Assembly (NCBI RefSeq): GCF_014192745.1
Contig: NZ_JACHYJ010000005.1
Location: forward strand, 186,001 to 250,000
Source of the DNA: Luteimonas sp. RC10
GTDB taxonomy: Bacteria > Pseudomonadota > Gammaproteobacteria > Xanthomonadales > Xanthomonadaceae
Length of the DNA: 64,000 bases
Direction: 5' to 3'
Under the pieces are notes generated by a model. The model saw nothing but the letters and a program-made list of their open reading frames with translations, searched no databases and was not told the origin of the DNA. This document shows positions 36,372 to 45,956 of this stretch, piece by piece; within the stretch, counting starts at the first letter, position 1, and every line of letters starts with the position of its first letter. A program made the position numbers and the translations under genes.

Positions 36372-38639
36372 ATGCGCCTTCACCCGCTTTCTGTGTCCCT
36401 GGCCCTGGGCCTGGCTCCGTTCGCCGCACTGGCCGCCCCCGACAGCGCCATCGACGCCGCCGCGCCGGCTGCGGCCGAGTTCGACCGGATCGTCGTCACC
36501 GCCACCCGCACCGAGCGCGCGATCGTCGACGTGCCCAATACCGTCGACGTGATCGATCGCGCGCGCATGGACATCTTGCTGGTGCGCGACATCGCCGACC
36601 TGTTCCGCTACGAGCCCGGCGTGACGGTCGGCCACAACATCGGTCGCTTCGGGCTGTCGGACATCCGCATCCGCGGTCTGGGCGGCAACCGCGTGCGCAT
36701 CCAGACCGACGGCATCGCGGTCTCCGATGCGTTCGCCATCGGCAGTTTCTCCAACGCCAACCGCAACTTCGTCGATCCCGACACGCTCAAGCGGGTCGAG
36801 GTCGTGCGTGGACCGACGAGCTCGCTCTATGGCTCGGACGCGCTCGGCGGCGTGGTCTCGTTCGTCACCAAGGACCCGGCCGATTACTTGGCCGACGGGC
36901 GCGATGCGTACTTCGGCTTCAAGCTCGGCGCGACCACCGCTGACGAAGGCCTGTTCGCCAATGCCACCGCCGCGTTCGGCGGCGCGCGCTGGTCCGGCCT
37001 GGTGGCGGTCGGCCATCGCCAGGGCAAGGAGACCGAGACCATGGGCGAGGTGGGCGGCGAGGGCAGCGCCCGCACGCAGGCCAACCCGCAATCGGCCAAC
37101 GGCCGCAGCGTGCTGGCCAAGGCGGTGTTCGCCCCTGATGCCCGGCAACGCTTCCGGCTGACGGTCGAGGGCAACGAGGACGACGTCGAGACCGACGTGC
37201 TGAGTGCGCATGGTGATGTCGTGATGATGCCCGGTGTGCCGGCATCGGCGCGGGTGCAGTCGCAGGTTGGCAAGGATCACCAGAGCCGTGCGCGGGTGTC
37301 GTTCGGGCATGAGATCGTCGGCCTGGACAACGCCTTCGCCGATGCGATCGACTGGCAGGTCTATCGCCAGGACAGCGAGACACTTCAGCGGACCGAGGAA
37401 CGTCGGTCTTCGCTGGTCGGTGGGGCACCGGTCAATCCGGTGTTGCGCGAGCGCGCCTTCGATTTCGACCAGCGCGAGTACGGCCTGCAGGCGAACTTCC
37501 GCAAGTCTCTGGGACAGCGCGTCGTCCACGACCTGAGCTGGGGGCTCGACGTGTCGAAATCCGAGACGCGTCAGAAGCGAGATGGGCGGGCGACCAATCT
37601 CACGACCGGCACGGTGACCAACGTCATCAGTCCGGACGTCTTCCCGGTCCGCGATTTCCCGATCAGCGACACCACCAAGGCTGCGCTCTACGTGCAGGAC
37701 GAGATCGCGTTCGCCGACGGCGCCTTCCGCCTGGTGCCCGCGGTCCGGGTCGACCACTACCGGCTCGAGCCCGAGGTCGACACAATCTTCCGCGAGGACA
37801 ACCCGACCACGCAGGTCGCCGACATCCGCAAGACCCGGGTGTCGCCCAAGCTCGGCGCAGTCTGGCATTTCGCCGAGGCCTGGTCGCTGTTCGGCGGCTA
37901 TGCCGCCGGCTTCCGCGCGCCGCCGTACAACGACGTCAACATCGGCTTCACCAACTTCGCCTTCGGCTACACCGCGATCCCCAATCCGGACCTGCGCCCG
38001 GAGACCAGCGACGGCCTGGAATTGGGTCTGCGCTTCGCCGGCCGATCGGCCTATGCCAGCCTGACCGGGTACTACAACACGTACGACGATTTCATCGAGT
38101 CCACGCGGTTCGTCGGCATCGATCCGGCCAGCGGCCTGATGGTCTACCAGTCGCAGAATGTCGACGACGCGCGCATCTGGGGCGTGGAGTTCAAGGGCGG
38201 ACTGGACCTCGATGCAGTGGCGCCAGCGCTCGCGGGCTGGTCGCTGCGCGGCGCGGCGGCCTGGTCGCGCGGCGAGGATCGCACCACGGGCGATCCGCTG
38301 GCCAGTGTCGACCCGCTGACCGCCGCGCTGGGCCTGGCTTTCGAGGGCGACAGCTGGGGCGCTGAACTGGCCGCGCGCTTCGCCGGCCGTCGCGACCGCC
38401 TGCCGCCGGCCAGCACGTCCGGCGGTTACCGGGAGACGCCAGGCCACGCGGTGCTCGACCTCTACGCCCATTGGACGTTCGCGCCCGGCACCACGGTCAA
38501 CCTGGGCGTGCTCAACCTCGCCGACCGCAAGTACTGGCCGGCAGGCAACGTCCCGCTGGTCGCCGCCACCTCGACCACCTTCGACCGTTACACCGCACCA
38601 GGGCGCAGCCTGGCGGTCAGTTTCGCGGTCGATTTCTGA
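36372..38639 (+). CDS. TonB-dependent heme/hemoglobin receptor
   Basis: A 755-residue outer-membrane receptor with a signal peptide (1-21) and a TonB box-like DRIVVTATR (about 38-46). The plug has RIRGLGGNRVRIQTDG and VEVVRGPTSSLYGSDALGG. The barrel carries the FRAPPYNDVN and NPDLRPETS boxes (about 516-525 and 537-545) that mark hemoglobin/hemin receptors of the HmuR/PhuR group. It ends in SFAVDF. It lies downstream of hemP and a Fur-type site, so it should import heme under iron limitation. The next gene starts 2 bp after its stop. Confidence 0.93.
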   Translation: MRLHPLSVSLALGLAPFAALAAPDSAIDAAAPAAAEFDRIVVTATRTERAIVDVPNTVDVIDRARMDILLVRDIADLFRYEPGVTVGHNIGRFGLSDIRIRGLGGNRVRIQTDGIAVSDAFAIGSFSNANRNFVDPDTLKRVEVVRGPTSSLYGSDALGGVVSFVTKDPADYLADGRDAYFGFKLGATTADEGLFANATAAFGGARWSGLVAVGHRQGKETETMGEVGGEGSARTQANPQSANGRSVLAKAVFAPDARQRFRLTVEGNEDDVETDVLSAHGDVVMMPGVPASARVQSQVGKDHQSRARVSFGHEIVGLDNAFADAIDWQVYRQDSETLQRTEERRSSLVGGAPVNPVLRERAFDFDQREYGLQANFRKSLGQRVVHDLSWGLDVSKSETRQKRDGRATNLTTGTVTNVISPDVFPVRDFPISDTTKAALYVQDEIAFADGAFRLVPAVRVDHYRLEPEVDTIFREDNPTTQVADIRKTRVSPKLGAVWHFAEAWSLFGGYAAGFRAPPYNDVNIGFTNFAFGYTAIPNPDLRPETSDGLELGLRFAGRSAYASLTGYYNTYDDFIESTRFVGIDPASGLMVYQSQNVDDARIWGVEFKGGLDLDAVAPALAGWSLRGAAAWSRGEDRTTGDPLASVDPLTAALGLAFEGDSWGAELAARFAGRRDRLPPASTSGGYRETPGHAVLDLYAHWTFAPGTTVNLGVLNLADRKYWPAGNVPLVAATSTTFDRYTAPGRSLAVSFAVDF

Positions 38640-38641
38640 TC

Positions 38642-39310
38642 ATGGCGCGCGCGGCGGCGATCGTGCCTGCGGCGTCGACGGACGATGTCGTCGCGACGTC
38701 GCCGCCGACGCCGGCGCAACTGGCGACCCTGGGCGCGGTGTTGTGCCTGCACCGGCCCGGGGCGGCGAGCGAGCTCGGCGGTTGGTCGCGGGCGCGCCGC
38801 GTCGAGGCCCATCGCGCGCTCGATGGTGACGGCATGCGCGAGCACCTGTTGTTCTTCGATGCCCAAGACGCCTGCTGCTGGCAACTGCATCTGCTGCCCG
38901 ACAGCGATTTCCTGGCATGGGAGGCGCTTGTCGAGCGCTACCCGCTCGCCCGCAGTGCACCGGCCGGCCTGGCCGAGCGCCTGTGGCACGGCTTGGCGCA
39001 GCGGCTGTGGATCGGGGGGTGGCAGGCAAGCGTCCTGCGCTTCCATGCGATGACGCCTGCCTGCACGACGATCGACGGCGCCGCGATGCTGGTCGCCAGT
39101 CTGGCAGCGATCTCGCCGTTGGGCGCCGACTGCGCGCGGCAGATTGTCCGCGCCTACGGCATCGCCCCGGGCCCGGCATTCTCCGAAGGTGCCGCCCACC
39201 GAGCCCCATTGTCGGCCCCCGATCCTGCCGAGTCCGCCAGGCGATGCCGCCTCGCCGCGTCCTCGCCCACGTACGCCCGTTTCCCACCTGTTTTCGGAGA
39301 ACCTGCATGA
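38642..39310 (+). CDS. Heme-operon protein of unknown function
   Basis: A 222-residue cytoplasmic-looking protein without signal or membrane helix. It has LGAVLCLHRPGAASELGGW (about 29-47), DAQDACCWQLHLLPD with paired cysteines (about 73-87) and LWIGGWQASVLRFHAMTP. The C-terminal 50 residues are Pro/Ala-rich. I recall proteins annotated as hemin transport proteins in this position in Xanthomonas, but cannot assign a HutX/HmuS-type fold. It starts 2 bp after the receptor and overlaps the next gene by 4 nt, so it belongs to the heme operon. Confidence 0.75.
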   Translation: MARAAAIVPAASTDDVVATSPPTPAQLATLGAVLCLHRPGAASELGGWSRARRVEAHRALDGDGMREHLLFFDAQDACCWQLHLLPDSDFLAWEALVERYPLARSAPAGLAERLWHGLAQRLWIGGWQASVLRFHAMTPACTTIDGAAMLVASLAAISPLGADCARQIVRAYGIAPGPAFSEGAAHRAPLSAPDPAESARRCRLAASSPTYARFPPVFGEPA

Positions 39311-40254
39311 ATCCGCAAGCCGCCGCCCTGGCGTTCGTCCTGCTGCTGGCCCCGGCCTTCGCAGTGTCCGCCACCGCAACGCCAGCCCACGACCCCGCCG
39401 CCGACCGTGCCGCCATTCTCGCGATGCAGGGCGAGTACACCGTGCGCTTCTCGTTCGAGGAGACCGCTGTGCTGGCGCCGGGCTACGAGCGTGTCGCCGC
39501 CAAGGACAGCGGCGGCGACGAGGTCGTGATCGTGGTCGAGGACGCCCCCGACCGCATCGTGCTCCAGCACCTGCTGCTCGACGTCAAGAGCGGACACGTG
39601 GTCAAGCACTGGCGCCAGGACTGGCACTACGAGGCGCCGACGCGCTGGGAGTTCACCGCCGACCAGACCTGGCAGCAGCGCGAGGTGCCGGCCGAGCTCG
39701 TCCGCGGTGGCTGGACGCAGTGCGTCTACGAAGTCAGCGATGCGCCGCGCTACTGCGGCAGCGGGCGCTGGGTGCACGCCGGCGGCATCTCGACCTGGAC
39801 CTCGGACGCGGATTGGCGCCCGCTGCCGCGCCGCGAGTACACCAAGCGCAGCGACTACAACGCGCTGGAGGCGATCAACCGTCACACGATCGTGCCCGGC
39901 GGCTGGACCCACGAGCAGGACAACACCAAGACCGTGCGCGACGCGCAGGGCCGGCCGACCGCACAGCTGGTGCGCGAGTTCGGCTTCAACGACTACGTCA
40001 AGACCACGGCGATCGACTTCTCGCCCGCCTACGCCTACTGGGACGCCACCCAGGCGTACTGGGCCCGCGTGCGCGAGCGCTGGGAGCGGCGCCTGGCCGC
40101 GCCCGAGGGGGTGCAGCTGAAGACGAAGATCGACGGCATGGCGTTGATCGTGCCGCTGTTCGAACAGGCGCAGACCGTGCAGGACGGCGGCACGGTGACC
40201 GATGCCCAGATCGATGCGGTGTTCGAGGCCTGGGTGACGACCGCCACGCCGTAA
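39307..40254 (+). CDS. DUF6607-like secreted protein of the heme operon
   Basis: A 315-residue protein with a signal peptide (1-22). It is rich in Trp, Tyr and His: MQGEYTVRFSFEETAVLAPGY, the long VKHWRQDWHYEAPTRWEFT, YCGSGRWVHAGG and LPRREYTKRSDYNALEAINRH. This pattern matches my recollection of the DUF6607 family, found beside TonB receptors and of unknown function. It is coupled to the preceding gene by an ATGA overlap. A periplasmic role in heme or iron handling is inferred only from position. Confidence 0.75.
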   Translation: MNPQAAALAFVLLLAPAFAVSATATPAHDPAADRAAILAMQGEYTVRFSFEETAVLAPGYERVAAKDSGGDEVVIVVEDAPDRIVLQHLLLDVKSGHVVKHWRQDWHYEAPTRWEFTADQTWQQREVPAELVRGGWTQCVYEVSDAPRYCGSGRWVHAGGISTWTSDADWRPLPRREYTKRSDYNALEAINRHTIVPGGWTHEQDNTKTVRDAQGRPTAQLVREFGFNDYVKTTAIDFSPAYAYWDATQAYWARVRERWERRLAAPEGVQLKTKIDGMALIVPLFEQAQTVQDGGTVTDAQIDAVFEAWVTTATP

Positions 40255-40401
40255 CGGGCGCTGCGCGGCACGCTTGCACCCGGCTTGCGGCAGGGATGCC
40301 GCAAGCCACTGCCGGCCGCGATGGATCGCGACCGCGCGTCACGACGGCCCGCCCTATACTCGGTCCAGCGCGGATGTCCGCGGATCGAATAGGGGAAACG
40401 C

Positions 40402-41364
40402 ATGGGAACGGGATTGTTTCTGGCGGTGGTGCTCGCGCTCGCTGGCGTCATCGTGTTGTTCAAGACGGTGCGCATGGTGCCGCAGGGCTACGAGTGGACC
40501 GTCGAGCGCTTCGGCAAGTACACCCATTCGATGGCACCGGGTCTGCACTTCCTGATCCCGATCGTCTACGGGGTCGGCCGCAAGATCAACATGATGGAGC
40601 AGGTGCTCGACGTGCCCAGCCAGGACGTCATCACCAAGGACAACGCGGTCGTGCGCGTGGACGGTGTGGTGTTCTTCCAGGTGCTCGACGCGGCCAAGGC
40701 GGCCTACGAGGTCTCGAACCTGGAGATCGCGACGATCGCGCTGGTGCAGACCAACATCCGCACGGTGATCGGCTCGATGGACCTCGACGAGTCGCTGAGC
40801 AACCGTGAGACGATCAACGCCCAGCTGCTCAACGTCGTCGACCACGCCACCAACCCTTGGGGCATCAAGGTCACCCGCATCGAGATCCGCGACATCCAGC
40901 CGCCGCGCGACCTGGTCGACTCGATGGCGCGCCAGATGAAGGCCGAGCGCGAACGCCGCGCCGTCATCCTCGAGGCCGAAGGCCATCGGCAGTCGGAGAT
41001 CCTGCGCGCCGAGGGCGACAAGCAGGCCGCCATCCTGCAGGCCGAGGGCCAGAAGGAAGCCGCGTTCCGCGAGGCCGAGGCGCGCGAGCGTCTGGCCGAG
41101 GCGGAGGCACGGGCGACCGAAATGGTGTCCAACGCGATCGCCAACGGTGACGTGCAGGCGATCAATTACTTCGTCGCGCAGAAGTACGTCGAAGCGTTCG
41201 AGAAGCTGGCGACGGCGCCGAACCAGAAGTTCGTGCTGATGCCGATGGAGACCAGCGGCATCATCGGCTCGATTGCCGGCATCGGCGAGTTGGCCAAGGA
41301 GGCATTGGGCCAGAATCAGAAAGCACCGGCGCGTGCGCCGGCACCGCAGCGCGGCGGGCTCTGA
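40402..41364 (+). CDS. SPFH/stomatin-family membrane protein, QmcA-like
   Basis: A 320-residue protein with one N-terminal membrane helix (1-22). An SPFH (prohibitin homology) domain follows, with MVPQGYEWTVERFGKY (about 25-40), DVPSQDVITKDNAVVRVDG and IRDIQPPRDLVDSM. A long Ala/Glu coiled coil runs from about 190 to 250. Such proteins form membrane scaffolds linked to quality control. The NfeD gene begins 1 bp after its stop, a conserved pairing that supports joint function. Confidence 0.92.
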   Translation: MGTGLFLAVVLALAGVIVLFKTVRMVPQGYEWTVERFGKYTHSMAPGLHFLIPIVYGVGRKINMMEQVLDVPSQDVITKDNAVVRVDGVVFFQVLDAAKAAYEVSNLEIATIALVQTNIRTVIGSMDLDESLSNRETINAQLLNVVDHATNPWGIKVTRIEIRDIQPPRDLVDSMARQMKAERERRAVILEAEGHRQSEILRAEGDKQAAILQAEGQKEAAFREAEARERLAEAEARATEMVSNAIANGDVQAINYFVAQKYVEAFEKLATAPNQKFVLMPMETSGIIGSIAGIGELAKEALGQNQKAPARAPAPQRGGL

Positions 41365-41365
41365 C

Positions 41366-41806
41366 ATGGACTGGCTGCGCGCGGACGTCGTCGGCTGGGC
41401 TGCGGTCGCGCTGCTGCTGATGGCGGCCGAGACCCTGGTGCCCGGCGCGTTCCTGCTGTGGATGGGATTCGCCGCCGCGGCGGTGTTCGTCGTCGCGCTG
41501 CTGGTGCCGGGCCTCGCATTGCTGCCGCAGGTCGCGCTGTTCGTCGTGCTCAGCTTCGTGTCGGTGCTGGTGTACCGCACTTGGTTCCGCAAGCGTGAGC
41601 GTCCGAGCGACCACCCCACGCTCAACCGGCGCGCGTCCCAGCACGTCGGTCGCGTCGTGCCACTCGATCAGGCGATCGTGGCCGGGCGCGGGCGGGTCAA
41701 GATCGGCGATGCCTTCTGGGTCGTCGAGGGGGCCGACCTGCCGGCCGGCACCCCGGTGCGCATCGTCGGTACCGACGGGGTGAATCTGCACGTCGAAGTC
41801 GCCTGA
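41366..41806 (+). CDS. NfeD-family membrane protein
   Basis: A 146-residue short NfeD protein (YbbK type). It has two or three membrane helices in residues 8-70, then the OB-fold domain (about 85-146) with the VGRVVPLDQAIVAGRGRVKIGD block and the closing GTDGVNLHVEVA. The short form lacks the ClpP-like protease domain of long NfeD. It acts with the adjacent SPFH protein in membrane organisation. The two genes are separated by a single base. Confidence 0.9.
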   Translation: MDWLRADVVGWAAVALLLMAAETLVPGAFLLWMGFAAAAVFVVALLVPGLALLPQVALFVVLSFVSVLVYRTWFRKRERPSDHPTLNRRASQHVGRVVPLDQAIVAGRGRVKIGDAFWVVEGADLPAGTPVRIVGTDGVNLHVEVA

Positions 41807-41887
41807 TCTCGTTGTTCCAGGAGGCGGCCGGTGACGCCGCCGACCTGCGATAATGCCGCCTTTCCGCAGGCGAGCCGGCAGTCCAAC

Positions 41888-42985
41888 ATGACCCAGAAGA
41901 CCATCCTCAACGCATCGCACCGCGCCCTGGGCGCGCGCATGGTCGACTTCGGCGGCTGGGACATGCCGCTCAACTACGGCTCCCAGATCGAGGAGCACCA
42001 CCATGTGCGGCGCGATGCCGGCATGTTCGACGTCAGCCACATGACCGTGGTCGACCTGCGCGGTGCGCAGACCCGCGCATTCCTGCGCCAGCTCGTCGCC
42101 AACTCGGTCGACAAGCTCAAGAGCCCGGGCAAGGCGCTCTACACCTGCATGCTCACGCCCGAAGGCGGGATCATCGACGACCTGATCGTCTACTTCATGG
42201 CCGATGACTGGTTCCGCCTGGTCGTCAATGCCGCCACCCGCGACAAGGACCTGGCGTGGATCCAGGCGCAGGCCGCCGGGTTCGAGGTGGAGGTCAGCGA
42301 GCGTCCGGAGCTGGCGATGATCGCCGTGCAGGGACCGCAGGCGCGGGCCAAGGTTGCCGGGCTGCTCGGGCAGGTCGACGCGCTGGTGCTCGACAAGCTC
42401 GGCCGCTTCGCCGCCGCTGAACTCGAGGCCACGCCGTTCGGCGACCTGTTCGTCGCGCGCACTGGCTACACCGGCGAGGACGGCTTCGAGATCGTCGTCC
42501 ATGAGCGCCATGCCGTCGCGCTGTGGGAGGCGCTGCACGCCGCCGGCGTCGTGCCGGCTGGCCTGGGCGCGCGCGACACCCTGCGCCTGGAAGCCGGGCT
42601 CGCGCTCTACGGCCAGGACATGGACGAGACGGTCTCGCCCTACGAGGCTGCGCTCGGCTGGACGGTTGCGCTCGACGAAGGCCGCGCATTCAACGGCCGC
42701 GCGCTGCTCGAACAGCACAGCACGGCCGCGCCGCGGCAGATGATCGGCCTGGTCATGGACGACAAGGGCGTGCTGCGCCACGGCCAGACGGTGACCACCG
42801 CCCAGGGGCAGGGCGAGATCCTGTCGGGGACGTTCTCGCCGACGATCGGCAAGGCGATCGCGTTCGCCCGCGTGCCGGCCGGCGAGCCGGGCGAGGTGAC
42901 CGTCGACATCCGCGGCCGCCAGGTGCCCGTGCGCGTGGTCGCATTCCCGTTCGTGCGCAACGGCCGGGTCGTCGACGGCATCTGA
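41888..42985 (+). CDS. gcvT: Glycine cleavage system T protein (aminomethyltransferase)
   Basis: GcvT takes the aminomethyl group from lipoylated GcvH and forms methylene-THF and ammonia. The 365-residue protein starts [21 protein letters not shown] and carries family blocks [44 protein letters not shown] and [14 protein letters not shown]. The ATG at 41888 matches family starts, and 19 in-frame upstream codons are discarded. gcvH follows after 68 bp; gcvP is not in the window. I saw no glycine riboswitch in the 80-bp leader. Confidence 0.95.
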   Translation: MTQKTILNASHRALGARMVDFGGWDMPLNYGSQIEEHHHVRRDAGMFDVSHMTVVDLRGAQTRAFLRQLVANSVDKLKSPGKALYTCMLTPEGGIIDDLIVYFMADDWFRLVVNAATRDKDLAWIQAQAAGFEVEVSERPELAMIAVQGPQARAKVAGLLGQVDALVLDKLGRFAAAELEATPFGDLFVARTGYTGEDGFEIVVHERHAVALWEALHAAGVVPAGLGARDTLRLEAGLALYGQDMDETVSPYEAALGWTVALDEGRAFNGRALLEQHSTAAPRQMIGLVMDDKGVLRHGQTVTTAQGQGEILSGTFSPTIGKAIAFARVPAGEPGEVTVDIRGRQVPVRVVAFPFVRNGRVVDGI

Positions 42986-43053
42986 TCCACCGCAAGACCC
43001 TTGGCTTACACTAGCGCCACTTTCCCGCAGTCACGTTTTCACCGGAGCCGACA

Positions 43054-43449
43054 ATGAGCGAAATCCCTGGCGACCTGAAGTTTCTGAAGTCACACGAATG
43101 GGTCCGTGTCGAAGGCGACGGCAAGGTCACCGTCGGCATCTCGGACCATGCCCAGGGCCTGCTCGGCGACCTGGTGTACGTCGAACTGCCCGCCGTCGGC
43201 GACACCGTCGAGGCCGGCAACGGCGTCGCCGTGGTCGAGTCGGTCAAGGCGGCCTCGGACGTGTATGCCCCTGTGTCGGGCAAGATCGCGGCGGTCAACG
43301 CCTCGCTCGCCGACAAGCCCGAGACCATCAACGAAGACGCCTTCGGCGAAGGCTGGCTGTTCGTCATCGAGCTCGACGATCCCGACCAGCTCGCCGATCT
43401 GCTCTCGCCCGACGACTACGCCGAACTGCTGGAGGAGGAGGCCGACTAA
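43054..43449 (+). CDS. gcvH: Glycine cleavage system H protein
   Basis: A 131-residue lipoyl carrier shuttling the aminomethyl group between the P, T and L proteins. It has the N-terminal [31 protein letters not shown] and the lipoylated Lys65 in [14 protein letters not shown]. It ends in an acidic LLEEEAD tail, as usual. It is followed 30 bp later by a strong terminator. Confidence 0.96.
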   Translation: MSEIPGDLKFLKSHEWVRVEGDGKVTVGISDHAQGLLGDLVYVELPAVGDTVEAGNGVAVVESVKAASDVYAPVSGKIAAVNASLADKPETINEDAFGEGWLFVIELDDPDQLADLLSPDDYAELLEEEAD

Positions 43450-43478
43450 GGCCGCCTCGCGATCCGTGTTCACCAAAG

Positions 43479-43504
43479 CGCGCCCCAAGGGGCGCGTTTT
43501 TTTT
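43479..43504 (+). terminator. Rho-independent terminator after gcvH
   Basis: An 8-bp GC stem CGCGCCCC / GGGGCGCG with an AA loop is followed by eight T residues. Confidence 0.93.
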
Positions 43505-44142
43505 GGTTGTTTCCCTGCATCATCCGGCAAGCAGGCGGTGCGAGATAGGCCGCTGTCAGGTCTCGTTCCCAGTGGTTCCGGTACGCGCCCACGTTCGGCC
43601 AGATGCGCATGTGCGAATGGCGACTCACGCACCGCGGCTTGTGCTCCGGCATCGGGGCAGATGCGCAAAGTCCGACTTCGACGGTCGACCCTCTGTCCTC
43701 TGTCCTCTGTCCTCTGTCCTCTGTCCTCTGTCCTTTGTCGTCGGTCGTCGGTCGTTGGTTGGTCTCTCATCGTCGGTCGTCGTGGCGATGCCGGTCGAGG
43801 TGTCTTGTGCGAGGTGTCGCGGGGCGAATGCGTCGCGCACTTTTCGCGCAAACCGATGTTGCGGCGACGCATCGGCCGGTCCGTGTCTACATCGCGTTCA
43901 CCGGCCGGTTGGCGCGGTGATGAATGTTTCACCACACCGCACCGCGTCGCTTGCGCGTGCTCGGTGGACATCGCAATGCCGGACGACTGTCGTGCAAAGT
44001 GCTTGTTTCAAGCACTTTCGTCGCTTTGCATGCGACGGCCGATCGCGCACGCCGCGGGTCACGTCAGCAAGCGATCCGTCTCGTGCGCATCACCGCCGCG
44101 ACGGAGGTCGGAGATCGGGCGCGACAAAAGCATGTCCGCCTG
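43505..44142. other. Long non-coding stretch
   Basis: Several frames are open here, but none has a recognisable protein, ribosome site or codon pattern like the neighbours. Local base composition is less G-rich than in the flanking genes. The only structured part is a heptanucleotide tandem repeat at 43690-43759. I interpret it as intergenic DNA or a decayed region. A small RNA cannot be excluded. Confidence 0.55.
43690..43759. repeat. Heptanucleotide tandem repeat (CCTCTGT)n
   Basis: Six perfect head-to-tail copies of CCTCTGT (43690-43731) run into CCTTTGT and then three degenerate units, CGTCGGT, CGTCGGT and CGTTGGT, giving ten units in phase. Beyond 43759 the CGTCGGTCGTCG pattern appears once more (43770-43781). 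The strict 7-bp period suggests slippage-generated variation. On the complementary strand it would encode a repetitive Thr-Glu-Asp-Arg-Gly-Gln-Arg peptide, which looks accidental. Confidence 0.9.
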
Positions 44143-44171
44143 TTGACAGTGGAAAAAACCGTGATTAGGTT
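44143..44171 (+). promoter_or_regulatory. Promoter-like site for the histone H1-like gene
   Basis: TTGACA (44143-44148) and TAGGTT (44166-44171) are separated by 17 bp, containing an A-rich GGAAAAAACC. The consensus -35 and spacing make this the best sigma70-like site in the intergenic region. It would give an RNA leader of about 320 nt before the ATG at 44500, with no open reading frame that I can support. Confidence 0.5.
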
Positions 44172-44499
44172 TCGCGGCAACACACGCCCGCTATCAAACG
44201 AGTGAGTCGAGCCCCGACAACAACGCGCTGCACAACTCGGACCTCCGCCAGGAACATCACAAGGTGGATGCGGGCAGCATCTCCGCCGCAATTCCCCGAC
44301 ATCGAATCCGGCACCCCGTCGCGTGCGACGCGGGTGCCTTCGCATCACCGGGATGCTGTCGCTCATGCGACGACCTTCCGACCGAATCCGTCCCGATGCG
44401 CAGGGCGCGTCGACGGGTGCACGCGGGTCCGACTCCCGCGCGCCGTTTTGAGTACTGGGCAGCTGTACATGCAAGTCCACTGACGAGGAGAGCCATCCC

Positions 44500-45039
44500 A
44501 TGGCCACGAAGAAAGCTGCAAAGAAGACCACCGCCAAGAAGGCGGCCAAGAAGACCGTCCGCAAGTCCGCTGCCAAGAAGGCCGTGAGCAAGGCCAGCAA
44601 GGCGACGAAGAAGGTCGCCAAGGCCGCGAAGAAGGCGACCAAGAAGGTTGCGAAGAAGGCCACCAAGAAGACCGCCAAGAAGGCTACGACCAAGAAGTCG
44701 GCCACCAAGAAGGCGACCAAGAAGTCGGCTGCGAAGAAGGCCACCAAGAAGGCGACCAAGAAGTCCGCTGCCAAGAAGGCCACCAAGAAGACCGCCAAGA
44801 AGTCGGCCACGCGCAAGAGCGCCACCAAGAAGACCGCCACCCGCAAGGCCGCGACGAAGAAGGCTGCGACCAAGAAGACTGCGGCGAAGAAGGCGACCAA
44901 GAAGACCGCCAAGAAGGCGGCTGCTCGCAAGACCACGAAGACGGCGGCCAAGAAGGCGCCTGCCAAGCGTGCACCTGCCAAGCGTGCCAAGAAGAGCGCG
45001 CCGGTCGTCATCCCGACCATGCCGACGCCGCTGATCTGA
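44500..45039 (+). CDS. Histone H1-like Lys/Ala-rich DNA-binding protein
   Basis: A 179-residue protein made almost wholly of Lys, Ala and Thr in repeats such as KKATKKSAAKKATKK, with some Arg and Val. It ends in a distinct hydrophobic tail, VVIPTMPTPLI. The composition matches histone H1-like or AlgP-like bacterial proteins, which compact DNA without a fixed fold. The ATG at 44500 has a GAGGAG site. Internal near-repeats make the gene prone to length variation. It stands alone behind a long leader and in front of a strong terminator. The SET-domain gene at 59755 could encode a modifying enzyme. Confidence 0.88.
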   Translation: MATKKAAKKTTAKKAAKKTVRKSAAKKAVSKASKATKKVAKAAKKATKKVAKKATKKTAKKATTKKSATKKATKKSAAKKATKKATKKSAAKKATKKTAKKSATRKSATKKTATRKAATKKAATKKTAAKKATKKTAKKAAARKTTKTAAKKAPAKRAPAKRAKKSAPVVIPTMPTPLI

Positions 45040-45065
45040 CCGACGGCCTGTTGGGCCGTCACCGC

Positions 45066-45110
45066 AAAACTCTTCCTCCGCATGCCCAGGCGGAGGAGGA
45101 GTTTTTTTTT
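45066..45110. terminator. Terminator between the H1-like gene and murU
   Basis: Arms AAAACTC-TTCCTCCGC and GCGGAGGA-GGAGTTTT pair over about 15 bp around a short loop and end in a run of nine T residues on plus. The opposite strand also has A/T at its edge, so it may serve the convergent murU gene as well. Confidence 0.88.
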
Positions 45111-45116
45111 GCGAGA

Positions 45117-45917
<801 letters not shown>

Positions 45918-45956
45918 TTACCGGGGCGCCGCGATGTGGGCTCGATCACCGGATGC

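Noticed and set aside
36189-38471. Long minus-strand open frame opposite the heme receptor
   Set aside because: The receptor has clear plug and barrel motifs. The shadow frame has none and runs into hemP.
41807-41887. Glycine riboswitch in front of gcvT
   Set aside because: The 80-bp leader is too short for the tandem aptamer and lacks its conserved core.
43690-43759. CRISPR-like array
   Set aside because: The units are 7 bp without spacers and no cas genes are present. It is a simple tandem repeat.
43090-43971. Frame encoding a Thr-Glu-Asp-Arg-Gly-Gln-Arg repeat protein
   Set aside because: It arises from translating the 7-bp tandem repeat and overlaps gcvH. No ribosome site or conserved part.
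44064-45083. Hydrophobic-looking minus-strand frame opposite the H1-like gene
   Set aside because: Its Leu/Phe/Ala/Val repeats are the complement of Lys/Ala codons, not a membrane protein.
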